Numbered from the stretch's first letter, positions 1 to 7,908 are shown. The stretch is DNA of 16,172 bases from JAZDCJ01 sp036311985 (GCF_036311985.1 NZ_JAZDCJ010000045.1); one strand, 5' to 3'. Program-made: numbers and translations. The notes: generated from the sequence alone by a model not told the origin.

Positions 1-999
1 GTGGAGGTGGACGTGCCGCGGGACCGGGAAGGGACCTTCTCACCGGTCATCGTCAAGAAGCGTCAGCGCCGCCTGACCGGTGTCGATGAGATGGTCCTGT
101 CGCTCTATGCCAAGGGCCTGACCACCGGGGAAATCAGCGCGCACTTCGCCGAGATCTACGGTGCGTCCGTGTCAAAGGAGACCGTCTCGCGGATCACCGA
201 CAGGGTGCTCGACGAGATGGCCGCGTGGCAAAACCGGCCGCTGGATGAGGTCTACGCGGCGATCTTCATCGACGCCATCGTCGTCAAGGTCCGCGACGGG
301 CAGGTCGCCAACCGGCCCGTCTACGCCGCGATCGGCGTGACGCTGGAGGGTGAGAAGGACATCCTCGGCCTGTGGGCCGGCACCGGCGGTGAGGGCGCGA
401 AGTTCTGGATGAGCGTGCTCACCGACATCAAGAACCGCGGCGTGAAAGACACCTTCTTCCTGGTCTGCGACGGCCTCAAAGGCCTGCCCGAAGTCGTCAC
501 CAACGTCTGGCCGCTGACAACCGTGCAGACCTGCATCATCCACCTGATCCGCAATACCTTCCGCCTGGCCTCGAAGAAGGACTGGGACGCGCTCAAACGG
601 GACGTGAAGCCCATCTACACCGCCGTGAACGCTGCGGCCGCCAGGGCGGCGTTCGAGGAGCTCACCGAGCGCTGGGGCAAGAAATACGGGGCCATCGTGC
701 GGCTGTGGGAGAACGCGTGGGAGGAGTTCATCCCGTTCCTGGACTATGACGTGGAAATCCGGCGCGTGATCTGCTCGACCAATGCGATCGAATCCCTCAA
801 CGCCAGGTACCGGCGCGCCGTGAAGGCCCGGGGTCATTTCCCCACCGAGCAGGCTGCGCTAAAGTGCCTGTATCTGGTCACCCGATCCCTCGATCCGACC
901 GGTGCCGGCAAGACCCGATGGGCCGTGCGTTGGAAGCCCGCTTTGAACGCCTTCGCCATCACTTTCAGCGACCGATTCCCGGCCGCTGAAAGCTACTAA
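1..999 (+). CDS. IS256-family transposase (mutator type), N-terminus cut by window edge
   Basis: This DDE transposase moves its own element by cutting and rejoining DNA at the terminal repeats. The visible 332 residues run without interruption to a TAA stop. I place the catalytic triad at D91 (FIDAI), D157 (VCDGLKG) and E264 (TNAIESLN). The D-D spacing of 66 and D-E spacing of 107 match the IS256 family. Full-length members have about 400 residues, so roughly 75 N-terminal residues lie left of position 1, and the GTG at base 1 is unlikely to be the real start. The family motif GEISAHFAEIYG, expected in the N-terminal helix-turn-helix region, is present at residues 43-54. The gene seems intact as far as it can be seen. 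Confidence 0.93.
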   Translation: MEVDVPRDREGTFSPVIVKKRQRRLTGVDEMVLSLYAKGLTTGEISAHFAEIYGASVSKETVSRITDRVLDEMAAWQNRPLDEVYAAIFIDAIVVKVRDGQVANRPVYAAIGVTLEGEKDILGLWAGTGGEGAKFWMSVLTDIKNRGVKDTFFLVCDGLKGLPEVVTNVWPLTTVQTCIIHLIRNTFRLASKKDWDALKRDVKPIYTAVNAAAARAAFEELTERWGKKYGAIVRLWENAWEEFIPFLDYDVEIRRVICSTNAIESLNARYRRAVKARGHFPTEQAALKCLYLVTRSLDPTGAGKTRWAVRWKPALNAFAITFSDRFPAAESY

Positions 1000-1036
1000 A
1001 AGAAACCGCCGGATACACCGTTAATGAGATAGTCCC
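1..1036 (+). mobile_element. IS256-family insertion sequence, right part (left end outside window)
   Basis: The window opens inside the transposase gene of an IS256-family element. About 37 bases after the stop codon the sequence runs GGATACACCGTTAATGAG and then AGTCCC near 1036, which resembles the terminal inverted repeat style of actinobacterial IS256 relatives. The exact right end is estimated from that resemblance, because the left terminal repeat and both target duplications cannot be compared here. A break inside an IS copy at position 1 would also fit a contig end at a repeated element. Confidence 0.75.
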
Positions 1037-1098
1037 GACCGTGCGCTCGCAGCCGTCAGCCCCCTGCTCGGAACCGAGGATTGTCTTCTTTGGGAGCG

Positions 1099-1131
1099 GT
1101 CAATACCTTCGCGTCGCGTGAAGGTATTGAC
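1099..1131. repeat. Perfect 12-bp inverted repeat with 9-nt spacer
   Basis: GTCAATACCTTC at 1099-1110 is exactly complementary to GAAGGTATTGAC at 1120-1131 across the spacer GCGTCGCGT. It lies between the IS end and the 3' end of the PIN toxin gene. No T-run follows on either strand, so it is not a typical intrinsic terminator. It could be an operator, a recombination site or a weak terminator of the toxin operon; nothing here decides among these. Confidence 0.6.
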
Positions 1132-1147
1132 GCTGGCGGGCCGGGAT

Positions 1148-1708
1148 CTACCCGCGATCACCAAACGTTTCGCGCAAGAGATCAGCGGTGCCCGGCGCAT
1201 CGATGGAGAGACTGTCAAGGACATCCCCGTAGTTGGTCTCGCCGCCCCACACCGCTGTGATAGCGGCGACGATCCTGCCGAGGGCGTCCGGGTGGTCCTG
1301 AAACAGACCGGTGAGGAAGCCGTCGGGATGCTGCGCTTCCACATCCCACGAGCTCAACCGGTCGGCGGGGAAGTCGCGGAGGTTGTGGGTGACGATCACT
1401 TGAGCGCCAGCGTGGATTGCAGCGGCCAGGACATGCCGGTCGTCGGCATCGGGAAGATCGAGCTGGTCGATCAGGTGCTCGTAGCCGGTGACCGTTACGT
1501 CACGGATCGCCTCATTCATCAGGCGGCGAGTGCGATCCAGTCGCGTGGGGTCGAGGTCAGAGCGGTTCACGCGCAGGTTTCGGAACACCTCATCGAGAAT
1601 CTGCTCCGTCCACTTCGGCCGCACCAGGCCTGCGAGCCCTGCCCGGATCAGTACATCCCGCAGGGTGGAGGGGTAGAGCACGTTGGCGTCGTAGACGACG
1701 ACCTGCAT
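1148..1708 (-). CDS. PIN-domain toxin (VapC-like ribonuclease)
   Basis: This 186-residue protein has the PIN ribonuclease layout with four acidic metal ligands: D7 in YDANVLYP, E40 in EQILDEVF, D90 (or D89) in PDADDRHV and D112 in THNLRDFP. PIN toxins of toxin-antitoxin pairs cleave RNA, often tRNA or rRNA, in the cytoplasm. The ATG start overlaps the stop of the upstream helix-turn-helix gene by one base (TGATG), so the two are translationally coupled as an antitoxin-toxin pair. It is longer than classical VapC (about 130 residues), with an extra C-terminal segment from about residue 135 of unknown role. The RNA target cannot be told from sequence. Confidence 0.85.
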   Translation of the reverse strand: MQVVVYDANVLYPSTLRDVLIRAGLAGLVRPKWTEQILDEVFRNLRVNRSDLDPTRLDRTRRLMNEAIRDVTVTGYEHLIDQLDLPDADDRHVLAAAIHAGAQVIVTHNLRDFPADRLSSWDVEAQHPDGFLTGLFQDHPDALGRIVAAITAVWGGETNYGDVLDSLSIDAPGTADLLRETFGDRG

Positions 1709-2148
1709 CAGGCGAATCCGAGCTCGCGGGTCTCCGCGGTCAGCGCGTCAGCAGCAGACTGGCGGCGCTCGTCGTCTTCACGCAGGTAGCGGATCAGCGA
1801 CGCCGCCTTGACACGACGGTGCGTACCTACCGTGCGGTACTCGATCTGTCCGTCGTCGAGCAGCCCAATCAGGAACGGTCGCGATACACGCAGCGCATCG
1901 GCAGCTTGCTGGGTCGTCAGCTCTGCCTGCGAGGGAAGAACGGTCACGCCCTCGCCGTGCGCAAAGCTGTCGAGTACCTGCGCCAGTGCGGCCAGCGCAG
2001 ACCGGGGCACCTCCACATCGCCGACCTGCCCAGCCAGATGCAATCGCACCGGACCCTCAGCGCCGAGCACTGCGTCGAGCCCGCGCAGAGCAGATACCGC
2101 CAGCTCAGTGTCGGCCGGCTCAGGAACCAGCGTCGCGATGTCGCTCAT
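1708..2148 (-). CDS. Excisionase-type helix-turn-helix antitoxin
   Basis: This 146-residue protein ends in a MerR/excisionase-like DNA-binding domain at about residues 76-125, with the core TTQQAADALRVSRPFLIGLL followed by a wing around GTHRRVKAASL. The N-terminal half (about 1-70) is a separate acidic, leucine- and alanine-rich region that would bind the toxin or dimerise. The ATG is preceded by AGGAGG (2155-2160 on the complementary strand) at 8-nt spacing, which fixes the start. It precedes the PIN gene with a 1-base overlap, so I infer an antitoxin that neutralises the PIN nuclease and represses its own promoter. An excisionase for the surrounding element is less likely, because a PIN partner, not an integrase, lies next to it. 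Confidence 0.8.
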   Translation of the reverse strand: MSDIATLVPEPADTELAVSALRGLDAVLGAEGPVRLHLAGQVGDVEVPRSALAALAQVLDSFAHGEGVTVLPSQAELTTQQAADALRVSRPFLIGLLDDGQIEYRTVGTHRRVKAASLIRYLREDDERRQSAADALTAETRELGFA

Positions 2149-2154
2149 CAGCCC

Positions 2155-2196
2155 ATCCTCCTAATCGAAACAATCGAAGCAGTCGCAATAAGTGTA
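2155..2196 (-). promoter_or_regulatory. Leader of the antitoxin-toxin operon: -10-like box, repeats and strong RBS
   Basis: Read on the minus strand, a TACACT box (2196-2191) fits an actinobacterial -10. It is followed by two near-identical steps, TTCGATTG and TTCGATTA, and then AGGAGG before the antitoxin ATG. The tandem steps could be operator half sites for the antitoxin's helix-turn-helix. No convincing -35 box is visible. Confidence 0.4.
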
Positions 2197-2334
2197 CCCG
2201 AGGCGGCCTGGAAGAGGTGGCGTTCGGCCCGCCCACAGGGAAGACGAGCGGCTCGTCGCCCCAGGATGGTGTGGGGAGAAGGCAAAGGTGAACAGTTTTG
2301 GGCACTCGGCACGACACGCGGTTTGCTTTGATGC

Positions 2335-2367
2335 GTAATTTACTACCTCCGGGTGTACTCTCGTCAT
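2335..2367 (+). promoter_or_regulatory. Promoter of the defence operon, possibly giving a leaderless mRNA
   Basis: TACTCT at 2356-2361 is a good -10 hexamer, and the ATG of the first gene starts 7 nt downstream of its last base. That is the usual geometry of a leaderless transcript starting at the A of the ATG. A short palindrome GTAATTTAC (2335-2343) lies just upstream where a regulator could bind. GTGTAC occurs both here (2353-2358) and in the divergent antitoxin promoter (2192-2197). No clear -35 is seen. Confidence 0.4.
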
Positions 2368-3168
2368 ATGAGTGAACGAGATGACCTGGTAGGCGCGCTG
2401 GATCGTGCTGGTGTGCTGGCGGGCATCCGCTGGGCCTTCCTGTCGGCTGCGGACCGTGTGCTGGAAGACTATTCGGAGGCCGCGGGCCACGACGCGACGT
2501 GGGTCGGCGTGACTCGGTTCACTCTCTTCCGCGATCGCCTCGATCGCGTGTTTTCATGCCGCCGCTACGCCGTCGCGGAAGGAACGGACGGGCAGACGAG
2601 CCTCGACCTTCTCCACGCGGAACTGACCGAGCGCGACATCACGACCCTTCCCGCACTTGATCCTGAGCTCGTTGGGCGCGCTGATCTCAGCGGAAGTCCT
2701 GGTTGGTCGCACGAGGGAACTCGTTGGCTCCTCGCCTCGTCTGCGTTCGGCAAACTTGATGAGGTGCCGTGGCCGCAAAAGAGCACCACGAAGCAGCGCG
2801 TCGCGCAGCAGCCGACGGACGAACCTGACCCGCCGACGTTGTTCGACCACTTCACAAGCGACGAACAGGCTGGCCTGGCAACCCTGATGGCTGGCTCGAA
2901 GCTCGACCTGCACACCCTGGTCGTAGGGCACTCCCTGGATGCCGAGCGCGGCGGTCGCGAACTTGTTATCGGCCAGCCTCGCCTGAACTCCGGGGGTGGC
3001 TCCGCCTGGTACTGGAAGCACGACCTTCTGCAGACACCTCCGGCGGATGGTGGACGCCTGCGTCCGAGCGCGCCCATGCCTGTCAGTCCCGACACGACGC
3101 CTGACGCCCCGGTCAAGCTCCGCCGTCCGGCGGCTGAGCAGCCAAACCACGGACAGGTTGGTCAGTGA
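2368..3168 (+). CDS. Unknown protein paired with an XRE-ImmA/IrrE regulator
   Basis: I do not recognise a named domain in this 266-residue protein. Residues 1-80 look like a compact helical domain with conserved-looking aromatic residues (GIRWAFLSAADRVLEDY, VTRFTLFRDRLDRVF). The middle is mixed alpha/beta with tryptophans (SPGWSHEGTRWLL), and the last 45 residues are proline-rich and probably disordered. I chose ATG 2368 over the in-frame GTG 2353 because the -10-like box TACTCT runs directly into it, and no ribosome-binding site precedes either codon. Its end overlaps the XRE-ImmA gene by 4 nt (GTGA), so the two are co-translated. Its position suggests a partner or cleavage substrate of that protease; this is inference only. 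Confidence 0.7.
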   Translation: MSERDDLVGALDRAGVLAGIRWAFLSAADRVLEDYSEAAGHDATWVGVTRFTLFRDRLDRVFSCRRYAVAEGTDGQTSLDLLHAELTERDITTLPALDPELVGRADLSGSPGWSHEGTRWLLASSAFGKLDEVPWPQKSTTKQRVAQQPTDEPDPPTLFDHFTSDEQAGLATLMAGSKLDLHTLVVGHSLDAERGGRELVIGQPRLNSGGGSAWYWKHDLLQTPPADGGRLRPSAPMPVSPDTTPDAPVKLRRPAAEQPNHGQVGQ

Positions 3169-4406
3169 ACAGAACCGACCGGACAGCGACCGCAGCAGCC
3201 TTCTTCGACGGTGCGCGCCTGACCATGGCGCGTCACCTGGCAGGGCTTCGCAAGAGCGATCTTGCGGCACTGATCAAGAAAAGCCCAACCGCAGTATCGG
3301 CATGGGAGACAGGCGCAAAAACGCCGACTCCCTCCACCGTCGCCCAGCTCGCTCTTGGACTCTCAGTCGATCCAGGGTTCTTCGCCGCACGCCCGAATGA
3401 TGTCGCCAAGGCCAGCGCCCTCCCACACTTCCGGTCGCTGCGATCAACGAGCCAGCTCGCACGCGACCAAGCCTTCGCCTACGGACAGATCGCCCTCGAC
3501 ATCGCCGAATCCCTAGAGCGTCACGTCGAGCTACCAGACGTCGACCTGCCATCCATGCCTGTCGAACTGGATGACCTTGAAGGCGACGGTCCCGAGCGGG
3601 CCGCGCAGGAGCTACGCGATGCATGGGCGCTCGGTACAGGACCAGCCGGGCACCTGGTGCGCGCCTTGGAGAACCACGGAGTCCTCGTTGTCTTCAGCCC
3701 GAACCAGACTGCCTCAGTAGACGCCTACTCCTTCGACAGCCACCTGCGTCCGGTAGTGATCCTCAACCCCGTGAAGCGCGACTACTACCGACAGCGTTTC
3801 GACGTCGCCCACGAGCTGGGCCACCTCATTATGCACAGCGACGCAGAACCCGGCGGACGAATCGTTGAGGAACAGGCTCACAGGTTCGCCTCAGAGCTGC
3901 TGATGCCAGAAGCCGAGATAGCCGACCTGTTACCAACGGCAATGAACCGGAGCGCTTGGGTCACCCTCGCCAAACTCAAAGAACAGTGGGGAGTGAGCAT
4001 CCAGGCGCTCCTCTACCGGGCACGGCGCCTCGGACGACTCGGCGACGTCTCCTATCGCAATGCGATGGTCACCCTGTCCACGCGAGGCTGGCGACGCAAC
4101 GAACCCGGCCTCATCACGGCTATCGAACAGCCATCCCTGCTGCCACGAGCGATCGAGCTACTTGAAAACGAAGGCATCGAAGAACTCAGCCTCATCGAGC
4201 AATGCCGTGTACCGGCAGAACTCTTCCGCCTCGTCACAGCACGCACCCCTCATGCCCCAGAACCGGATCAGGCTGATGCTGACCACTCGCTACCCGAGAG
4301 CAAGAAAGTTGTATCTCTGCTGCCGCGACTGAGCGCGCGCGCCGAGAACGAGAACGAGAACGATGCACAAGACTCCCAACTCACACAAGGAGAGACCCAT
4401 GACTGA
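3165..4406 (+). CDS. XRE-ImmA/IrrE fusion: HTH regulator with zinc metallopeptidase domain
   Basis: The 413-residue protein joins an N-terminal XRE helix-turn-helix (about residues 14-70, with SPTAVSAWETG as the recognition part) to an ImmA/IrrE-type metallopeptidase. The zinc motif HELGH is at 216-220, and the downstream glutamate of EEQAHRFASELLMP (about 235-250) supplies the third ligand. ImmA of ICEBs1 cleaves the element's repressor after DNA damage or signalling, and IrrE cleaves DdrO. Here sensor and DNA binder are one chain, which suggests control of the island's own operon. The GTG start overlaps the previous stop and keeps the typical FFDGARLTMARHLAGL opening. The C-terminal tail is disordered, with three exact copies of GAGAAC at 4344-4361, an in-frame hexanucleotide repeat. 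Confidence 0.9.
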   Translation: MNRTDRTATAAAFFDGARLTMARHLAGLRKSDLAALIKKSPTAVSAWETGAKTPTPSTVAQLALGLSVDPGFFAARPNDVAKASALPHFRSLRSTSQLARDQAFAYGQIALDIAESLERHVELPDVDLPSMPVELDDLEGDGPERAAQELRDAWALGTGPAGHLVRALENHGVLVVFSPNQTASVDAYSFDSHLRPVVILNPVKRDYYRQRFDVAHELGHLIMHSDAEPGGRIVEEQAHRFASELLMPEAEIADLLPTAMNRSAWVTLAKLKEQWGVSIQALLYRARRLGRLGDVSYRNAMVTLSTRGWRRNEPGLITAIEQPSLLPRAIELLENEGIEELSLIEQCRVPAELFRLVTARTPHAPEPDQADADHSLPESKKVVSLLPRLSARAENENENDAQDSQLTQGETHD

Positions 4407-4638
4407 ACCGAACAAGCGCGTCGTCCAGCGCCGAGACGACGGGAACTGGGAAGTACGCAAACCCGGCTCCGACCGAGCGAGCGCCGTCACCCCCACACAG
4501 GCTGAGGGCATCAATCGAGCTCGTGACATCCTCCGCAACGACGGCGGGGGCGAACTGCAGGTGCGCTCACTCAAGGGCACTATCCGCGAGCAGGACACGA
4601 TCCCTCGTGGGAACGACCCACGCTCGTCCAAGGGCTGA
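4399..4638 (+). CDS. Small DUF2188 protein
   Basis: This 79-residue protein matches the DUF2188 pattern: WEVRKPGSDRAS, a TQAEGINRARDIL helix, GGELQVRSLKG, then IREQDTIPRGNDP near the end. The family's function is unknown; members are small, soluble and common next to defence or stress genes. I chose ATG 4399 over ATG 4363 because AAGGAG (4388-4393) stands 5 nt before it. It overlaps the end of the XRE-ImmA gene by 8 nt and ends 13 nt before the SIR2 gene, so it sits inside the operon. It could be an accessory subunit or a passenger. Confidence 0.85.
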   Translation: MTEPNKRVVQRRDDGNWEVRKPGSDRASAVTPTQAEGINRARDILRNDGGGELQVRSLKGTIREQDTIPRGNDPRSSKG

Positions 4639-4651
4639 GGGACTAAACAGG

Positions 4652-5926
4652 ATGACGACGAACGATCCCCAGCGCTCAGTTGCGTTCTACAAGGGGAAGA
4701 CCAACACGGTTGACTCGGAGTCATCCGAGACCATCGCAACTGTACGTCGCGATATTGCGGACGCGCTCAACTCAAAGAATCTTGCTTTCCTGCTTGGGTC
4801 AGGGTGTTCGTCGTTCCAGCAGGACGGCCGAGAGCTTGGCATTCCCACAATGGGACCAATGGCAAAGAAGTTCATGAACGCCACCACAGGCAAGCATCGA
4901 ATCACAGCAACGGATCGGCAGCGGCTGAAATCGAGCCTGGGACTGAATCTCGATGACAAGGACTACGGGAACAATCTTGAGCGCCTCTTGGAAGTCTTGT
5001 TCGCGCAAGAAATTGCCCTTCGGGCGAGCACGCGGCCGGCGATGCAAAAGGTGCATGCCGTCGTTCAGCGAGTCATTCGCTCAGTGACTGCGTATGTTCG
5101 TTCCGCCTGCACGGACGGTGAGTTTTCTCGCGGTGATGAAACCGTCCTCAGAACCTACATGCAGTTTTATCGTCGCCTGGCACAGAGAGACCGGGCACTC
5201 CCGCGCCCTTGGGTCTTCACAACGAACTACGACCTCTTCAACGAGACCGCAATGGATCGGCTCGGCATCCCGTACATCAACGGCTTCCTGGGATCAATCG
5301 AGCGTCGTTTCAACCCGTCGGTGTTCAGATACGCCCTTTCCGAGCAACTCGACATCAGCAATCGGAAGTGGAGTTCCGTCGACAGCCTGATGTACTTTGC
5401 CAAGCTCCACGGTTCGGTGAGCTGGGAGTCTCGTGGCGACGGATTATTTCCGGTCGTCGAGACGGCACCCTCTCTGATATCGAGTGAGCAACTACTCATC
5501 TATCCCAGTCCAGCGAAACAGAACGCCAGCTTTGCCGCACCGTACTCGGATCTGTTCCGTGAGTTCCAAACCCGAGTCGTCCGAGACCAAAGCGTCCTCG
5601 TCACCGTGGGATACAGCTTCGGAGATGAACATGTGAACAACATCATCTTCCAAGCTCTTACGATCCCCACCTTCCGACTTGTCGCATTCGTCGACCCTTT
5701 CGCCAATGAGACGGTGACGAAGCTCAGAGAGCTCGATGACCCGCGAATCTGGATAGTCGGCACGGAAGACAAGCAAGCTACCTGGAAGGCGCACTACTTC
5801 TCTACGCTCGTCGAGGACATATTGGCGACAGGTGGTTCCGACAACGCTGAAGAAGCAATCAACTCCGTTCTGACGAACCTTCTTGGGCGCGGGCACAAGA
5901 CTCCTGACAGCGGTGCACGCCGTTGA
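4652..5926 (+). CDS. SIR2-family NADase-like defence protein (SIR2 subunit of SIR2-HerA)
   Basis: The 424-residue protein has the SIR2 Rossmann signatures: FLLGSG at about 46-51 (NAD binding), VFTTNYD at 188-194 with the N and D that contact NAD, KLHGS at 251-255 whose H253 matches the catalytic histidine, and GYSFGDEHVN at 320-329. The zinc-binding cysteines of classical sirtuin deacetylases are not evident, which fits the prokaryotic defence SIR2 group that hydrolyses NAD+ to stop phage growth. I start at ATG 4652 with GAGGGA 9 nt upstream; the reading frame is open further upstream, but that stretch overlaps the DUF2188 gene. It ends in a 4-nt TTGA overlap with a HerA ATPase, the arrangement of the SIR2-HerA (Nezha) anti-phage system. 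NADase activity here is inferred from the family. Confidence 0.9.
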   Translation: MTTNDPQRSVAFYKGKTNTVDSESSETIATVRRDIADALNSKNLAFLLGSGCSSFQQDGRELGIPTMGPMAKKFMNATTGKHRITATDRQRLKSSLGLNLDDKDYGNNLERLLEVLFAQEIALRASTRPAMQKVHAVVQRVIRSVTAYVRSACTDGEFSRGDETVLRTYMQFYRRLAQRDRALPRPWVFTTNYDLFNETAMDRLGIPYINGFLGSIERRFNPSVFRYALSEQLDISNRKWSSVDSLMYFAKLHGSVSWESRGDGLFPVVETAPSLISSEQLLIYPSPAKQNASFAAPYSDLFREFQTRVVRDQSVLVTVGYSFGDEHVNNIIFQALTIPTFRLVAFVDPFANETVTKLRELDDPRIWIVGTEDKQATWKAHYFSTLVEDILATGGSDNAEEAINSVLTNLLGRGHKTPDSGARR

Positions 5927-7908
5927 GCGCCATCGAGCGCCGACGCTCCCTCGGCAAAGTCATCGCAGTCAACGCCGAGAGGTTTACCGTAGAGCTCAAC
6001 GCGGGCTCCGACAGCTTCACGCTTGTCGGGTTCGACGCCCAACACTATGTCGCACGAATCGGGTCATTCGTCCTGATCCCGTTGCAGACCGAGCACGTCG
6101 TAGGCGAAGTAGTCGGTCTCCGCGAACGCGAGCTGTCAGCTAGCGAGCAACTCCAGTCAGAGCTTCAAGACACACACGCACTTCGAGCATTGAAGTTCCT
6201 AGATGTCGTCCCCATCGGCACTCTCTCCTTTCGCACCGAGGAGCGGTTCCGATTCGGCGTCTCAGTCTTTCCTGCGCTGTACACCGAGGTCCTGTATGCC
6301 GAATCGCAGGACCTCGATCGAATCTTCGACTCGACTAACGCGATCGAGGCCGACGAATCATCTGAGATTGAACCAGTACCCACCCGTTTGCGCGCATTCA
6401 GTATCGGTACATCGGTCGTCTTTGATGACTACGACGTTAAAGTATCCGTCGACGAGTTCTTCGGTGGCCACGCAGCGATCCTCGGTAACACAGGAAGCGG
6501 AAAGTCCTGCACCGTCGCATCAGTGGTTCAATCCATCTTCACCAAACATGATGCCCACGCTGCCGTCGGCGCGACGTTCGTATTCTTCGACACAAACGGC
6601 GAGTACAGGCAAGCTTTTGCCGACTTGCCGAAGCCAATCAGAAGGCTCTATGCGCTTGTTCCAGGGCGCGAGGCCCAGGCGCCGCCAAGCGCTGACAAGA
6701 GGGAGGATGTAGTCGGGTTCCGACTGCCTCATTGGTTCTTGTCCCCGGAAGAGTGGGAACTGCTACTCCGGGCTAGCGACCGAGCGCAGCGGCCGATCTT
6801 GAGAAATGCGTTAGGGCTGACGAGCTTGTTCGCGACGAATGACGCAACTCTCGCGCCGCTTAAGAACCATGTTCTTGCGTCCGCGATACTCGCCATCCTG
6901 GCCAGTTCTGAAAGCGCGACGGCGAGTGTCGGCCGAATTCAGGGACTATTGCTCTCTTTCAGCACGCCGGAACTCAATCGGCAGACTGTGCACCCGCACC
7001 TTGCTATCAACTTTGGCGCCTTCGTGGCTCCCAATGGACTTCCCAACTTATTGCGGCCGCACATTCAAGACGACGTTGTGCTCCCGGACTATAAGTACGC
7101 TCCATTCGAGTTTGGCCTGCTGGAGCAAGCTCTCGATCTCGCCATTCTCTACGAGGAGGCGCACGGCAACCGACACGTCCGCGACTACAGCTCATCAATG
7201 CTGACAAGATACAAATCGATTCGCGATCGTGCGGAGTTCGCGTTCTTGCGGCCGGATACGACCACGCTGGCTCCCCACGAGACTGACTCGAAGGTCTTCG
7301 TGGACAAATGGCTCGGCCTCATCGAAGAGCAACCGAGTGGCGGACTTCGGAAGCGCTCACAAATCACCATCTTTGACATGAACGAGGTTGAGGACGAGGT
7401 GGTCGAGGTAGTCTCAGCCGTCGTGACTCGAATGATCTTCGAGCGGCTCCGACGCTCACACGCTCGAAACACCTTCCCGGTGAATCTCGTTCTTGAGGAG
7501 GCGCATCGCTACGTCGCCGAGCGCCCTTCTGACTTTGCGATTGACGCGACCAAGATATTCGAACGAGTCGCAAAAGAGGGAAGGAAATACGGCCTCTTCA
7601 TCCTTCTCGCCTCGCAACGACCCAGCGAACTATCGCGAACCGTACTGTCACAATGCTCGAACTTTGTTGTACACAGAATCCAGAACCCAGAAGACTTGCA
7701 GCACGTTCGACGTATGACGCCGTTCATCTCCGAATCGGTGCTGAGCCGACTTCCGTCTCTTCCGAAACAGCATGCCCTCATTTTCGGCAACTCCGTTAGC
7801 ATCCCCACGACCTTCCGAGTGCGAGACGCATCACCCAAGCCGAAGAGCGATGATTCGCCGATCCGTCAGGTGTGGTTCACGAAGCGCGATCACATCATCG
7901 AGATTTGA
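5923..7908 (+). CDS. HerA-type hexameric ATPase (DUF87), partner of SIR2
   Basis: This 661-residue protein has an N-terminal HAS-barrel-like beta region (about 10-70), a P-loop GNTGSGKS at 188-195, a DTNGEY strand at 223-228, a Walker B NLVLEEAH at 521-528, a putative arginine finger in AKEGRKYG (about 550-557) and a sensor strand LLASQRPSEL at 561-570. HerA proteins are FtsK-like DNA motors that form hexameric rings. No NurA nuclease is present; instead the SIR2 gene directly precedes it with a TTGA overlap, so it is the motor or scaffold of a SIR2-HerA complex. The start is a TTG, kept low and coupled to SIR2 translation. The key ATPase residues are all present. Confidence 0.92.
   Translation: MSAIERRRSLGKVIAVNAERFTVELNAGSDSFTLVGFDAQHYVARIGSFVLIPLQTEHVVGEVVGLRERELSASEQLQSELQDTHALRALKFLDVVPIGTLSFRTEERFRFGVSVFPALYTEVLYAESQDLDRIFDSTNAIEADESSEIEPVPTRLRAFSIGTSVVFDDYDVKVSVDEFFGGHAAILGNTGSGKSCTVASVVQSIFTKHDAHAAVGATFVFFDTNGEYRQAFADLPKPIRRLYALVPGREAQAPPSADKREDVVGFRLPHWFLSPEEWELLLRASDRAQRPILRNALGLTSLFATNDATLAPLKNHVLASAILAILASSESATASVGRIQGLLLSFSTPELNRQTVHPHLAINFGAFVAPNGLPNLLRPHIQDDVVLPDYKYAPFEFGLLEQALDLAILYEEAHGNRHVRDYSSSMLTRYKSIRDRAEFAFLRPDTTTLAPHETDSKVFVDKWLGLIEEQPSGGLRKRSQITIFDMNEVEDEVVEVVSAVVTRMIFERLRRSHARNTFPVNLVLEEAHRYVAERPSDFAIDATKIFERVAKEGRKYGLFILLASQRPSELSRTVLSQCSNFVVHRIQNPEDLQHVRRMTPFISESVLSRLPSLPKQHALIFGNSVSIPTTFRVRDASPKPKSDDSPIRQVWFTKRDHIIEI

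Noticed and set aside
172..837. Minus-strand ORF opposite the IS256 transposase
   Set aside because: It is an antisense shadow of a gene with an intact DDE triad.
5923..7908. HerA-NurA DNA end-resection pair
   Set aside because: No NurA nuclease gene adjoins HerA; the overlapping neighbour is SIR2, which points to the defence arrangement.
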